Source of the DNA: Arenibacter sp. ARW7G5Y1
Lineage (GTDB): Bacteria; Bacteroidota; Bacteroidia; Flavobacteriales; Flavobacteriaceae
Direction: 5' to 3'
Length of the DNA: 64,000 bases
NCBI RefSeq assembly: GCF_003201775.1
Contig: NZ_QJJZ01000002.1
Span: forward strand, 124,001 to 188,000
Shown here: positions 9,731-18,789 of the stretch, piece by piece
Layout: each line of letters starts with the position of its first letter
How positions within the stretch are numbered: the first letter of the stretch is position 1
Notes under the pieces: generated by a model
What the model was told of the DNA's origin: nothing
Seen by the model: the letters and a program-made list of their open reading frames with translations, nothing else
The model's database searches: none
Made by a program: the position numbers and the translations under genes

Positions 9731-9752
9731 GCCTGTCTGCGGATAGGCAGGC
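9731..9752. repeat. short GC-rich imperfect palindrome (REP-like) in the 9639-9866 gap
   Basis: An 8-bp stem with one G-T pair (GCCTGTCT / AGGCAGGC) and a 6-nt loop. It is clearly more GC-rich than its surroundings and is preceded by another CCTGCC copy. Such short palindromes are often scattered as dispersed repeats in flavobacterial genomes, but copy number cannot be judged from one window. The rest of the gap shows only the terminator and the presumed leader of the GH31 gene. Confidence 0.4.
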
Positions 9753-9866
9753 CGTACCGGACAATATTTTATCCTTTAGTGTTCCTTCGAGCGGGATCGA
9801 AAGGTCATCGGTTTTGTACGCCACACAAAATCTATAGTGGAAACTTAATTTAAAAACGAAACTAAC

Positions 9867-12020
9867 ATGAAATCCAAATTCCAGGTAATTATATTGTGTC
9901 TATTGGCTACTATTAAGGTTGCCACAACATATGGACAGAAGTTGGAATGGACCGAGATCGAAAATGGAATTTGGAAAGCCAGTATAGGGGATCCGGAGGA
10001 TATAAGCTTGCTTCGGGCTGCGGATATAGAGCCCATGGTAAAGGCTCTAAACAGATTGCCCGCCGCCGATTTTCCTTTTCAAAAAGATAGGATCAAAACT
10101 AAAATAGTGGACGGGAAGACCTATTTGCAGTTTCCGCTGACCAGGGAAGAGCAAATTTATGGCTTGGGACTCAACTTTAAAACAGTACACCAGAGAGGCC
10201 GTATCATGCAATTGCATGTGGATCATTACGGTGGTCGCGATGATGGCCGTACGCACGCCCCGGTTCCTTTTTATGTATCTTCCAAAGGGTATGGAGTGTT
10301 GATAGACGCGGCCAGATATATTACGGTGTACGCCGGAACGGGTGTTAGGGTGGAGGCCGATGATAAACCGGTTTTGAGGGACAGGAACACTGATCCCCAT
10401 TGGCAGGCGCAACCTTATTCCGATGCCGTGGAGATTTTGGTGCCGGCAAAGGGAACCGATGTCTATGTATATGGCGGTTCTACCCCTATGGAGGCCGTAC
10501 AACGTTATAATTTATATAACGGAGGTGGTTATATTCCCCCGAAATGGGGCCTTGGTTTTACCCAGAGGGTACCTACGCTTTACAGTCAGGCTGATATTGC
10601 CCAAGAAGCCCAAGAGTTTAAAGATCACGATTTCCCATTAGATTTTATTGGAGTGGAACCGGGCTGGCACAGTATGGCCTATCCCTGTACATTTGAATGG
10701 GACAGTACAAGATTCCCTGACCCAAAGAGGTTCAATAATGAATTGTTGGAGGATGGGATTAGAACAAATTTATGGTTGAACCCCTATGTGTCCCCAGAAG
10801 GTTCCCTATATCCGAAATTAAAGGGTCTCTCCGCTTCGCATACGGTGTGGAACGGTATAGTGCCCGATTTGATGCTTCCCGAAACCCGGGATATTTTGAA
10901 GGCACACTTTGTTCAAAATCATTTGGACCTAGGGGTTAGCGGTTATAAAATAGATGAGGTGGATGGTTTTGATTTTTGGATTTGGCCAGATGTAGCTACG
11001 TTTCCATCAGGCTATAGTGGCGAACAAATGAGACAGGTTTACGGACTGTTGATTCAGGACATGACGGCCAAATGGTTCAAAGAAAGAAATCAGAGAACCT
11101 ACGGTTTGGTAAGGGCGTCCAACGCCGGGGCAAGTTCCTTGCCCTACGTTATTTACAATGATTATTACAGCCACAGGGATTTTATAACGGCCCTGGTAAA
11201 TAGCAGTTTTATTGGAGTGCTTTGGACGCCGGAGGTAAGAGCTTCCAAGACGGCCGAGGAGTGGTTAAGGAGAATGCAATCTGTTTGCTTTTCACCTATG
11301 GCCATGCTGAATGCCTGGGCAGACGGTACCAAGCCATGGTCATTTCCCGAAGTGGAAGAGGCGGTACGGGATGTGGCCAATTTAAGGATGCAGTTATTGC
11401 CTTATATTTATTCTACCTTTTCCCAATATCATTTTGAAGGGTTACCACCTTTTAGGGCCATGAATTTGGTAGACGGATTTTCCTATGACCAAGAGATAGC
11501 CGAAGGGGAATTGGACTCTACGGACAATCCCTATAAAGTAGCCATTAAAAGTGAAATAAAGGATCAGTATATGATGGGCGACAATATTTTGGTGGCCCCC
11601 ATGTTCGAAGGCGAAAAGGAGAGAAAGGTAATCCTGCCCAAAGGAAAATGGTTCGATTTCTACGACGGTAATTTCGTAGGTGAAAATGAAGTGATTACAG
11701 TTGCTCCCGGTTTGGAAAAAATTCCCTTGTTTGTCAGGGATGGGGGTATAATTCCTATGCGACCGGTTAGGAGACAGGCTCCAAAATTGGGCGAGAAAGT
11801 AGATTTGATTATTCGGCATTACGGAACAAAAGAAGGAAAGTATACTCTTTACGATGATGACGGACTAAGTTTCGATTTTGAAAAGGGACAATTTACCAAT
11901 GTAGAAATACAGGTCAAAAAGGACCGCAAAGGAAAACTTGTAGGCACCATAGGTAGCCCTGAAAAAGGGAAGCCATATAGCTATAACAAAAAGGTGACCT
12001 GGGATTTTAAAACCAAATAA
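9867..12020 (+). CDS. GH31 family glycoside hydrolase
   Basis: The 717-residue protein has a signal peptide ending near TTYGQ. An N-terminal beta-sandwich carries IYGLGLNFK. The barrel has FIGVEPGWHS, and the nucleophile is probably D363 in GYKIDEVDGFD. The acid/base region is less standard: WTPEVRA replaces the usual RSGD-type motif. A C-terminal DUF5110-like beta domain ends YTLYDDDG. GH31 enzymes cleave alpha-glucosides, -xylosides or -galactosides. In this cluster it probably removes a non-fucose alpha-linked branch. It opens a run of ten closely spaced genes. Confidence 0.88.
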   Translation: MKSKFQVIILCLLATIKVATTYGQKLEWTEIENGIWKASIGDPEDISLLRAADIEPMVKALNRLPAADFPFQKDRIKTKIVDGKTYLQFPLTREEQIYGLGLNFKTVHQRGRIMQLHVDHYGGRDDGRTHAPVPFYVSSKGYGVLIDAARYITVYAGTGVRVEADDKPVLRDRNTDPHWQAQPYSDAVEILVPAKGTDVYVYGGSTPMEAVQRYNLYNGGGYIPPKWGLGFTQRVPTLYSQADIAQEAQEFKDHDFPLDFIGVEPGWHSMAYPCTFEWDSTRFPDPKRFNNELLEDGIRTNLWLNPYVSPEGSLYPKLKGLSASHTVWNGIVPDLMLPETRDILKAHFVQNHLDLGVSGYKIDEVDGFDFWIWPDVATFPSGYSGEQMRQVYGLLIQDMTAKWFKERNQRTYGLVRASNAGASSLPYVIYNDYYSHRDFITALVNSSFIGVLWTPEVRASKTAEEWLRRMQSVCFSPMAMLNAWADGTKPWSFPEVEEAVRDVANLRMQLLPYIYSTFSQYHFEGLPPFRAMNLVDGFSYDQEIAEGELDSTDNPYKVAIKSEIKDQYMMGDNILVAPMFEGEKERKVILPKGKWFDFYDGNFVGENEVITVAPGLEKIPLFVRDGGIIPMRPVRRQAPKLGEKVDLIIRHYGTKEGKYTLYDDDGLSFDFEKGQFTNVEIQVKKDRKGKLVGTIGSPEKGKPYSYNKKVTWDFKTK

Positions 12021-12041
12021 TATCTATATAAGAACTGAAAT

Positions 12042-13436
12042 ATGAAAAAACTATTGGGATTGTTGCTCTTGCTTTTTGCCTCCAATACCTATGGAGAAAT
12101 CTGGCTTCCTTCCATTCTTTCGGATAATATGGTGCTGCAACAAAAGTCGAACGTTACTATCTGGGGGTGGACCACAGCTACCAGCGAGGAGATTACGGTT
12201 TATGGTACTTGGAACAATGAAAAAGTGACCACCAAGGCGTTTCAAGGGGTTTGGTCCTTGCAATTGCCTACACCTAAGGCCGGAGGTACGTACAGTGTAA
12301 TTGTGGAAGGCCACGAGAAATTGGAGTTGAGGAATGTCCTGATAGGCGAAGTTTGGCTGGGTTCCGGACAAAGCAATATGCAATGGACCCCAAAACACGG
12401 TTTGGACAATGCGGAAGAAGAAATAAAAAATGCCAATTACCCAGAAATACGGTTTTTTCAGGTAGCGCAGCAAATATCGGACAACCCCCAGGACCAACTA
12501 AGGGGTAAATGGGAGGTTTGCACGCCCGGAACTATGGAGAAATTTAGTTCCGTAGCTTATTTTTTTGGTAGGGAGCTGCATCAAAATTTGAGTGTCCCTG
12601 TAGGTGTTATCAACTCCAGTTGGGGTGGTACGCCAGTGGAAGTTTGGTTAAAAAAGGAATTAATTACCCAAGATGCCCAATTAAAGGAAGCGGCCAAGAA
12701 ACTGAATGAAGTTGCCTGGTGGCCCAGTAAGCCGGGCTTGGCCTATAATGCCATGATACACCCCATTACTAAATTCAAAATAGCAGGTTGTATTTGGTAC
12801 CAAGGGGAATCCAATAGGGTAAACCCGGTTTCCTATTACAAATCCTTTCCCTTGATGATCGAATCCTGGAGGGAGGAATGGGGCAAAGATCTACCCTTTT
12901 ATTTTGTGCAGATAGCCCCATATAAATATGATGATCCCATGGATACGGATGCGGCACATGTAAGGGATGCGCAATTGTATACAATGCAAAATTTGGACAA
13001 TACGGGTATGGTGGTTACCAATGATATTGGTAATTTGGAAAATATACATCCCACAAACAAGCAGGATGTAGGGTATCGTTTGGCACTTTGGGCATTGGCC
13101 AAAACCTATGGAAAGGAAGGGATGCAATATTCGGGACCTGTGTACAGGTCCAAGGAAATTAAAAATAAAAAAATTGTCCTCAGTTTCGATTATGCCGAAA
13201 CGGGTTTAATGCAAAAAGGCAAGGACTTACGCGAGTTTTTTATTGCCGGGGAAGACGGGGTGTTTTATCCCGCCAAGGCCAAAATTAGGGGTAATACGGT
13301 AGAGGTGTCTTCTTCAAAGGTCAAAAAACCAGCAGCGGTCCGATTTGCTTTTACCAATGGGGCATTGCCCAATCTATTTAATTTAGCGGGCTTGCCAGCT
13401 ACGGCTTTTAGAACGGATAATTGGGAATTGGAATAG
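12042..13436 (+). CDS. SASA-type (sialate O-acetylesterase-like) SGNH esterase
   Basis: The 464-residue protein has an N-terminal signal peptide (about residues 1-18). The block GEVWLGSGQSNMQW contains the SGNH nucleophile S111, and CIWYQGESN is the conserved SASA block III. The family removes acetyl groups from carbohydrates. Although named for sialic acid, flavobacterial members often sit in plant or algal polysaccharide clusters, and no sialic acid catabolic gene is present here. Deacetylation of acetylated fucan or of an attached sugar is the likely job. It is 21 bp after GH31 and 23 bp before the next GH29. Confidence 0.85.
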   Translation: MKKLLGLLLLLFASNTYGEIWLPSILSDNMVLQQKSNVTIWGWTTATSEEITVYGTWNNEKVTTKAFQGVWSLQLPTPKAGGTYSVIVEGHEKLELRNVLIGEVWLGSGQSNMQWTPKHGLDNAEEEIKNANYPEIRFFQVAQQISDNPQDQLRGKWEVCTPGTMEKFSSVAYFFGRELHQNLSVPVGVINSSWGGTPVEVWLKKELITQDAQLKEAAKKLNEVAWWPSKPGLAYNAMIHPITKFKIAGCIWYQGESNRVNPVSYYKSFPLMIESWREEWGKDLPFYFVQIAPYKYDDPMDTDAAHVRDAQLYTMQNLDNTGMVVTNDIGNLENIHPTNKQDVGYRLALWALAKTYGKEGMQYSGPVYRSKEIKNKKIVLSFDYAETGLMQKGKDLREFFIAGEDGVFYPAKAKIRGNTVEVSSSKVKKPAAVRFAFTNGALPNLFNLAGLPATAFRTDNWELE

Positions 13437-13459
13437 TTTAAATTACTTAGTTTTTACAC

Positions 13460-14800
13460 ATGAAGAGACTTATTACCACTTTATTTATAATGTCGATCGC
13501 GACAAATTTAGCCCAAGAGCAAGCAGGTGATACCGTTCTGCGGAACGAGCAAAAGATGCAATGGTTTAAAGACGCCAAATTGGGAATCTTTATCCATTGG
13601 GGCTTGTATTCCGTAAACGGGATCGATGAATCCTGGTCGTTTTACAATGGTTATATTTCCCATGAAAATTATCTAAAGCAAACCAAGGGGTTCACCGCCA
13701 AAAAATACGACCCAAAAGCCTGGGCCGATTTAATTAAACGCAGTGGCGCCAAATATTCGGTGATCACTGCCAAACATCACGAAGGCTTTGCCCTTTGGGA
13801 TACTAAATTTGGAGATTTTAACGCCGTTAAGAGCTCGGCGGCAAAAAAGGATGTGTTAACGCCCTTTGTTTCCGAACTCCGAAACAATAAGATAAAGGTG
13901 GGCATTTATTACTCCTTGCCCGATTGGTCATACCATGACTATACCCACTTTACTAGGGATTCCATTAGATATAAAATTTCCGAAGAACCAAGACGATGGA
14001 ACAAGTTCCTAAACTATTATCAAGGGCAATTAAAGGAATTGTCCCATAATTACGATCCCGACCTTTATTGGTTTGATGGGGATTGGGAGCACAATTCGGA
14101 GGAATGGGAAGTGCCCAAGGTGCGACAAATGCTTTTTGACAAGAATCCCAATACCATTTTGAACTCCAGATTACGGGAACAAGGGGATTACGCCACTCCG
14201 GAACAAGGGATGCCCATTACCAGACCAAAGAACAAATTTTGGGAACTATGCCTTACTATGAACGATTCCTGGGGTTTTCAAAAAAACGATCACAACTACA
14301 AAACTACGGACCAGATTATTGGAATTTTTGCCGATGTAATAGGTAACGGAGGCAATATGTTACTGGATATAGGTCCCAAGGGCGATGGCAGTATTCCTGA
14401 GGAACAGGTTGCGATTTTGGAAGGTTTGGGACGGTGGACCAACAAACATAAGGAGGCTATCTATGGTACGCGTTCCGGGATTCCCAAAGAACATTTTTAT
14501 GGTCCTACAACCTTATCCAAAGATGGGAAAATTCTTTATTTGTTCGTGAAGGGCAATTCGAATGGCGAGGTAGTTATACGAGGACTTAAAAATAGGATCA
14601 ATCGAATTTATGTTGTGGGGGAGGGGACAAAGTTATCACATCAGGTTATTGGCAAGGTATATTGGAGCCATTACCCAGGGATTAACTATATAAAGTTGCC
14701 GGAACATGTTCTGGATGAAAACATGACCGTCCTGGCCGTTTTGTTGGATGGTAAGGTAGATCTTTATCGCGAAGATGGTGCAGTAATAGAGAGCAACTAA
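13460..14800 (+). CDS. GH29 alpha-L-fucosidase, compact form
   Basis: The 446-residue protein has a signal peptide (cleavage near NLAQE), is not a lipoprotein, and is predicted periplasmic. The GH29 barrel starts at LGIFIHWGLYSV, continues with ITAKHHEGFALWDT and YSLPDWSYHDY, and has the nucleophile D206 in YWFDGDWEH. NGGNMLLDIGPKGDG is a strong GH29-A-type block, so broad alpha-L-fucosidase activity is expected. A short C-terminal beta-sandwich follows and there is no discoidin domain, unlike the enzyme at 2465. The tight intergenic gaps (23 and 27 bp) put it in the same transcript as the esterase and the following sulfatase. Confidence 0.92.
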   Translation: MKRLITTLFIMSIATNLAQEQAGDTVLRNEQKMQWFKDAKLGIFIHWGLYSVNGIDESWSFYNGYISHENYLKQTKGFTAKKYDPKAWADLIKRSGAKYSVITAKHHEGFALWDTKFGDFNAVKSSAAKKDVLTPFVSELRNNKIKVGIYYSLPDWSYHDYTHFTRDSIRYKISEEPRRWNKFLNYYQGQLKELSHNYDPDLYWFDGDWEHNSEEWEVPKVRQMLFDKNPNTILNSRLREQGDYATPEQGMPITRPKNKFWELCLTMNDSWGFQKNDHNYKTTDQIIGIFADVIGNGGNMLLDIGPKGDGSIPEEQVAILEGLGRWTNKHKEAIYGTRSGIPKEHFYGPTTLSKDGKILYLFVKGNSNGEVVIRGLKNRINRIYVVGEGTKLSHQVIGKVYWSHYPGINYIKLPEHVLDENMTVLAVLLDGKVDLYREDGAVIESN

Positions 14801-14827
14801 GCCTTGAATAGAAAAAATTTTTAACAG

Positions 14828-16387
14828 ATGAAAAGACATTTACTTAGGGTTTTAAGCATTGGACTTCTAATATTGGGATGTAAGGAGACCACAAAACCTA
14901 TTAATGCCAATAAAACCCAACCACCAAATATTGTATTATTCTTAGTGGATGACATGGGATGGCAAGATACATCTGTACCTTTTTGGAGTCAAAGAACGAC
15001 TTATAATGATATTTATCAAACCCCAAATATGGAGCGATTGGCTAGAGAAGGGATGAAATTTACCCAGGCTTACGCTACTGCGGTATGTTCACCAACACGT
15101 GTTAGTCTAATGACAGGGATGAATGCGGCCAGACACAGGGTAACCAACTGGACCTTACATAAAGATAAATTGCAACCCATGGAAACCAACCATAAGGTAC
15201 TCCAATTTCCAGAGTGGAACGTAAATGGGTTAAGTCCGGTTGCCAGTACTGAAAAAGCGGTGCATGCCACTCCCTTGCCTCAATTGTTGAAAGAGGCGGG
15301 GTACTTTACCATACATTCCGGGAAAGCCCATTTGGGAGCTATTGGCACTCCAGGGGAAGATCCTTTGAACCTTGGCTTTGTTGTAAATATAGCCGGACAT
15401 GCTGCAGGAGCTCCAGGAAGTTATTTAGGTAAGGAAAATTTTGGGAATGGGAAAGCAGGAAAGAAAGTTTGGGCCGTACCTGGATTGGAGAAATACCATG
15501 GCAAGGATATATTTCTAACCGAGGCCATTACCCAAGAGGCAAAACAGGCCATGGATTCCGCCTTGGAAAAAAAACAACCCTTCTTTTTGTATATGGCACA
15601 TTATGCAGTCCATACCCCCATTATGGCGGATAGTAGATTTGTTCAAAAATACTACGATAAGGGGCTGGATTCCACCGAAGCTAAATATGCATCCTTGGTA
15701 GAGGGAATGGACAAGAGCCTGGGGGATATTATGGATTACCTGGATGATAAGAAGATTAGTGACAATACTATAATCCTTTTTATGTCGGACAATGGTGGGC
15801 TCAGCGCCGGGGCCAGGGGAGGAAAAAAGCACACCCATAATAAACCCTTGAGCAGCGGAAAAGGCTCTGCCCACGAAGGTGGGATTAGAGAACCTATGTT
15901 GGTAAAATGGCCGGGAAAAACAGTGCCTAATTCCATTACTGACCAACAAGTTATAATCGAAGATTTCTACCCATCCATTATGGAAATGGCAGGGGCTAAG
16001 AGTTATGAATCAGTACAGAAGGTAGACGGCATTAGTTTTGTCCCAGTACTTTCGGGAAAGGGAGCTATTGGTGACCGGCCCTTATTTTGGCATTATCCCA
16101 ACGAATGGGGGCGATCTGGTCCCGGAATTGGGGCTTCAAGTAGTACCCGGGTGGGCGACTGGAAGTTTATTTATTATTATAGGGACGGCAGTATGGAGTT
16201 GTTCAATATTAAAGAAGATATAGGGGAAACCAAGAATCTAATAAAAGAGCAGCCCGAAAAAGCAAGGGAGTTGGCCGTGATATTATCGGAATATTTAAGG
16301 AAAGTAGGGGCCCAGATACCTTATAGAAAGGATACCGGAGAGCAGATTGCCTATCCCGATGAGATTTTAAATTCTTACAAAAGCTAA
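14828..16387 (+). CDS. S1-type sulfatase, lipoprotein
   Basis: The 519-residue protein has a lipobox (LLILGCK). Motifs are LVDDMGWQDTS, the formylglycine signature C-S-P-T-R at C87 followed by VSLMTGM, SGKAHLGA, YAVHTPI and FMSDNGG. It differs clearly from the sulfatase at 7104 (HRVTNW after the signature), so the two probably attack different sulfate positions. The lipid anchor suggests placement at the outer membrane or its periplasmic face. It ends 7 bp before the following fusion gene, which suggests coupled translation. It depends on an unlinked sulfatase maturase. Confidence 0.9.
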   Translation: MKRHLLRVLSIGLLILGCKETTKPINANKTQPPNIVLFLVDDMGWQDTSVPFWSQRTTYNDIYQTPNMERLAREGMKFTQAYATAVCSPTRVSLMTGMNAARHRVTNWTLHKDKLQPMETNHKVLQFPEWNVNGLSPVASTEKAVHATPLPQLLKEAGYFTIHSGKAHLGAIGTPGEDPLNLGFVVNIAGHAAGAPGSYLGKENFGNGKAGKKVWAVPGLEKYHGKDIFLTEAITQEAKQAMDSALEKKQPFFLYMAHYAVHTPIMADSRFVQKYYDKGLDSTEAKYASLVEGMDKSLGDIMDYLDDKKISDNTIILFMSDNGGLSAGARGGKKHTHNKPLSSGKGSAHEGGIREPMLVKWPGKTVPNSITDQQVIIEDFYPSIMEMAGAKSYESVQKVDGISFVPVLSGKGAIGDRPLFWHYPNEWGRSGPGIGASSSTRVGDWKFIYYYRDGSMELFNIKEDIGETKNLIKEQPEKARELAVILSEYLRKVGAQIPYRKDTGEQIAYPDEILNSYKS

Positions 16388-16394
16388 AAGGAAT

Positions 16395-18779
16395 ATGAAG
16401 TTAAGATTGTTTGTACTTAGCTGCTTTTGTTTTGTTTTGGCTTTTGCCCAAAACAGGGAGGACGATTTATATCTATACGATAATTTCGGACAGGTGTCCA
16501 GGGATAACATTTTTAAAACAGACGCATACTACAATTGGGGAGGTTCCATAATCAAGGAAAAGGAAGGGAAATACCATTTATTTTATTCCCGATGGAAAAA
16601 AGAATATGGTTTTGGAGGGTGGCTTACCCACTCCGAAATTGCCCACGCCACAAGTAAAAACCCGGTGGGACCATGGAAATATAAGGAGACTGTGCTCAGT
16701 GGTAGCGGTAATGGGAATTGGGATGCCATTACGGCGCATAACCCAAAAATCAAATATTTTGAAGGGAAATATTATTTGTACTACATAGCGACCAATATGG
16801 GTGATAGGGCTTATTCGGATAATGAATTGGTGGAAACCGCCAAAACAGGTTACAACCATCCCAATTGGAAAATATTACGTCCCAACCAGCGTACGGGCGT
16901 GGCGGTATCAAATTCTTTGAAGGGACCCTGGAGGAGAATGGATAAGCCTTTACTGGAGCCCTCAGGACCCATTACCACACTTACTGTTAATCCGGCTATT
17001 GATAAGGGTGTGGATGGCAAGTACTATTTAATAGTAAAGGGTGATAAGCCCAACGAAAAGAGATTTATCAGGAACCAGGCAGTTGCAGTTGGGGAACATC
17101 CCGATGGCCCTTTTGAGGTTCAGGAGAAACCGGTAATAGATTATATGGACACCGAAGATATGTCTATTTGGTATGATAAAAATAGGGGCCGGTTTTATGG
17201 TGTTTTTCATGCCCATAATTATATTGGCTTGGTGACTTCGGTGAATGGTACCGAGTGGGAAAAGGCCAATGAGTTTGTCCTTAAGAATAAAGAAATTTTA
17301 TTGGAAGATGGGACTGTCATCAATCCAGATAGAATGGAACGTCCTTTTGTATATCAGGAAAACGGAGAGCCCATTGTGTTGTCTGTAGCGGTAAAGAAAG
17401 GAGATGAATCCTTTAATGTTTTTATCCCCATCATCAAAAATGAATTCCCCGTCCCCAACAAGAGACAGTTGGCATGGCAGGAGGCGGAGTTGGGCGTAGT
17501 TTTCCATTATGACCTGCATGTGTTTGATGGGATAAAATATGGGCAGGGAAACAATAGGATTGATCCAGTAGCAGACTATCAAATTTTTAATCCTGAAAAA
17601 TTGGATACCGACCAATGGGTAAAAGCGGCCAAAGATGCCGGGGCCAATTTTGCCATTTTAACAGCTACCCATGAGACCGGATTTGCATTGTTTCAATCCA
17701 AAGTAAACCCTTACAGTGTTAAAGCCTTGAATTGGAAGGACGGGAAAGGGGATGTAGTGGCAGATTTTGTTGCATCATGTAGAAAATACGGCATAAAGCC
17801 AGGGATATATCTAGGAATCAGGTGGAATTCCTTTTTGGGGGTGCACGACTTCAAAGTAAATGGAGAGGGCGACTTCAAGGAGAATCGCCAGGAATGGTAT
17901 AACAGGATGGTAGAGGGAATGGTCAAGGAAATTTGTACCAATTACGGAGAGTTGTTCGAAATCTGGTTCGATGGGGGTGCGGACCATCCAAAAAACGGTG
18001 CCCCGGGCGTATTGCCCATTGTAAGGCAGTATCAACCAAATTGTTTATTCTACCACAATGGTCAATTGGCGGAGGCCCGCTGGGGTGGTTCCGAATCGGG
18101 CACGGTTGCCTATCCCAATTGGTCCACATTTCCCTATAGGGCTACAGGAGCAGGTGAAAGTGCCAAAAAGAAAATAGCGGACAACAATTTTCAATTGCTG
18201 AAGGAAGGGGATCCCAAGGGCGGGTTTTGGGTGCCGGCCATGGCAGATGCTCCTTTAAGGGGATTTAACGGCCGTCATGAATGGTTTTGGGAGCCAGGGG
18301 ATGAGGCCCACATATTTCCTTTGGAAAATTTAATGGATATGTACTATAAATCGGTTGGAAGAAACGCCACTTTGATAATGGGGCTTACCCCTGGTCCTGA
18401 CGGACTCCTGCCAGAGCCGGATGTGCAGCGTTTGAAGGAGTGGGGAGATGAAATAAAAAGAAGATTTTCCAATCCCTTGGCAAGTACCAATGGGAAAGGG
18501 CATCTGTTGGAATTAAAATTGAAAGAACCCATGGAAATAAACCATGTGATACTTCAGGAAAATATTGCTGACGGGGAAAGAATAAGAAAGTATCAAATTG
18601 AAGGTTATTCTGAGGGCCGTTGGAACGTCTTGGCCAGTGGAGAGAGCATTGGCAATAAAAGAATAGAAAAATTTGATACAGAAAAATTAAGTAGAATACG
18701 AATAAAAATTATAGATTCGGACGGTTTAGTACAAATTGGGAATATGAGTGCCTATTTTGTTGAGGAAAATGAACTATAA
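16395..18779 (+). CDS. bifunctional protein: N-terminal GH43-like propeller fused to GH29 fucosidase
   Basis: The 794-residue protein has a signal peptide (cleavage near AFAQN). About residues 25-350 form a five-bladed-propeller-like domain of GH43/GH117 style, with GGSIIKEKEGKYHLFYSRW, NPKIKYFEGKYYLYYIA and DMSIWYD. About residues 355-690 form a GH29 barrel with LGVVFHYDLHVFDG, ILTATHETGFALF, and nucleophile D526 in EIWFDGGAD. A C-terminal beta-sandwich resembles the one in the 2465 enzyme. The reading frame is continuous, so this is a real fusion. The likely role is stepwise removal of two adjacent sugars. It lies 7 bp after the sulfatase and 10 bp before an SDR. The GH43-like family number cannot be fixed by eye. 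Confidence 0.8.
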   Translation: MKLRLFVLSCFCFVLAFAQNREDDLYLYDNFGQVSRDNIFKTDAYYNWGGSIIKEKEGKYHLFYSRWKKEYGFGGWLTHSEIAHATSKNPVGPWKYKETVLSGSGNGNWDAITAHNPKIKYFEGKYYLYYIATNMGDRAYSDNELVETAKTGYNHPNWKILRPNQRTGVAVSNSLKGPWRRMDKPLLEPSGPITTLTVNPAIDKGVDGKYYLIVKGDKPNEKRFIRNQAVAVGEHPDGPFEVQEKPVIDYMDTEDMSIWYDKNRGRFYGVFHAHNYIGLVTSVNGTEWEKANEFVLKNKEILLEDGTVINPDRMERPFVYQENGEPIVLSVAVKKGDESFNVFIPIIKNEFPVPNKRQLAWQEAELGVVFHYDLHVFDGIKYGQGNNRIDPVADYQIFNPEKLDTDQWVKAAKDAGANFAILTATHETGFALFQSKVNPYSVKALNWKDGKGDVVADFVASCRKYGIKPGIYLGIRWNSFLGVHDFKVNGEGDFKENRQEWYNRMVEGMVKEICTNYGELFEIWFDGGADHPKNGAPGVLPIVRQYQPNCLFYHNGQLAEARWGGSESGTVAYPNWSTFPYRATGAGESAKKKIADNNFQLLKEGDPKGGFWVPAMADAPLRGFNGRHEWFWEPGDEAHIFPLENLMDMYYKSVGRNATLIMGLTPGPDGLLPEPDVQRLKEWGDEIKRRFSNPLASTNGKGHLLELKLKEPMEINHVILQENIADGERIRKYQIEGYSEGRWNVLASGESIGNKRIEKFDTEKLSRIRIKIIDSDGLVQIGNMSAYFVEENEL

Positions 18780-18789
18780 ATAAAGGAAA

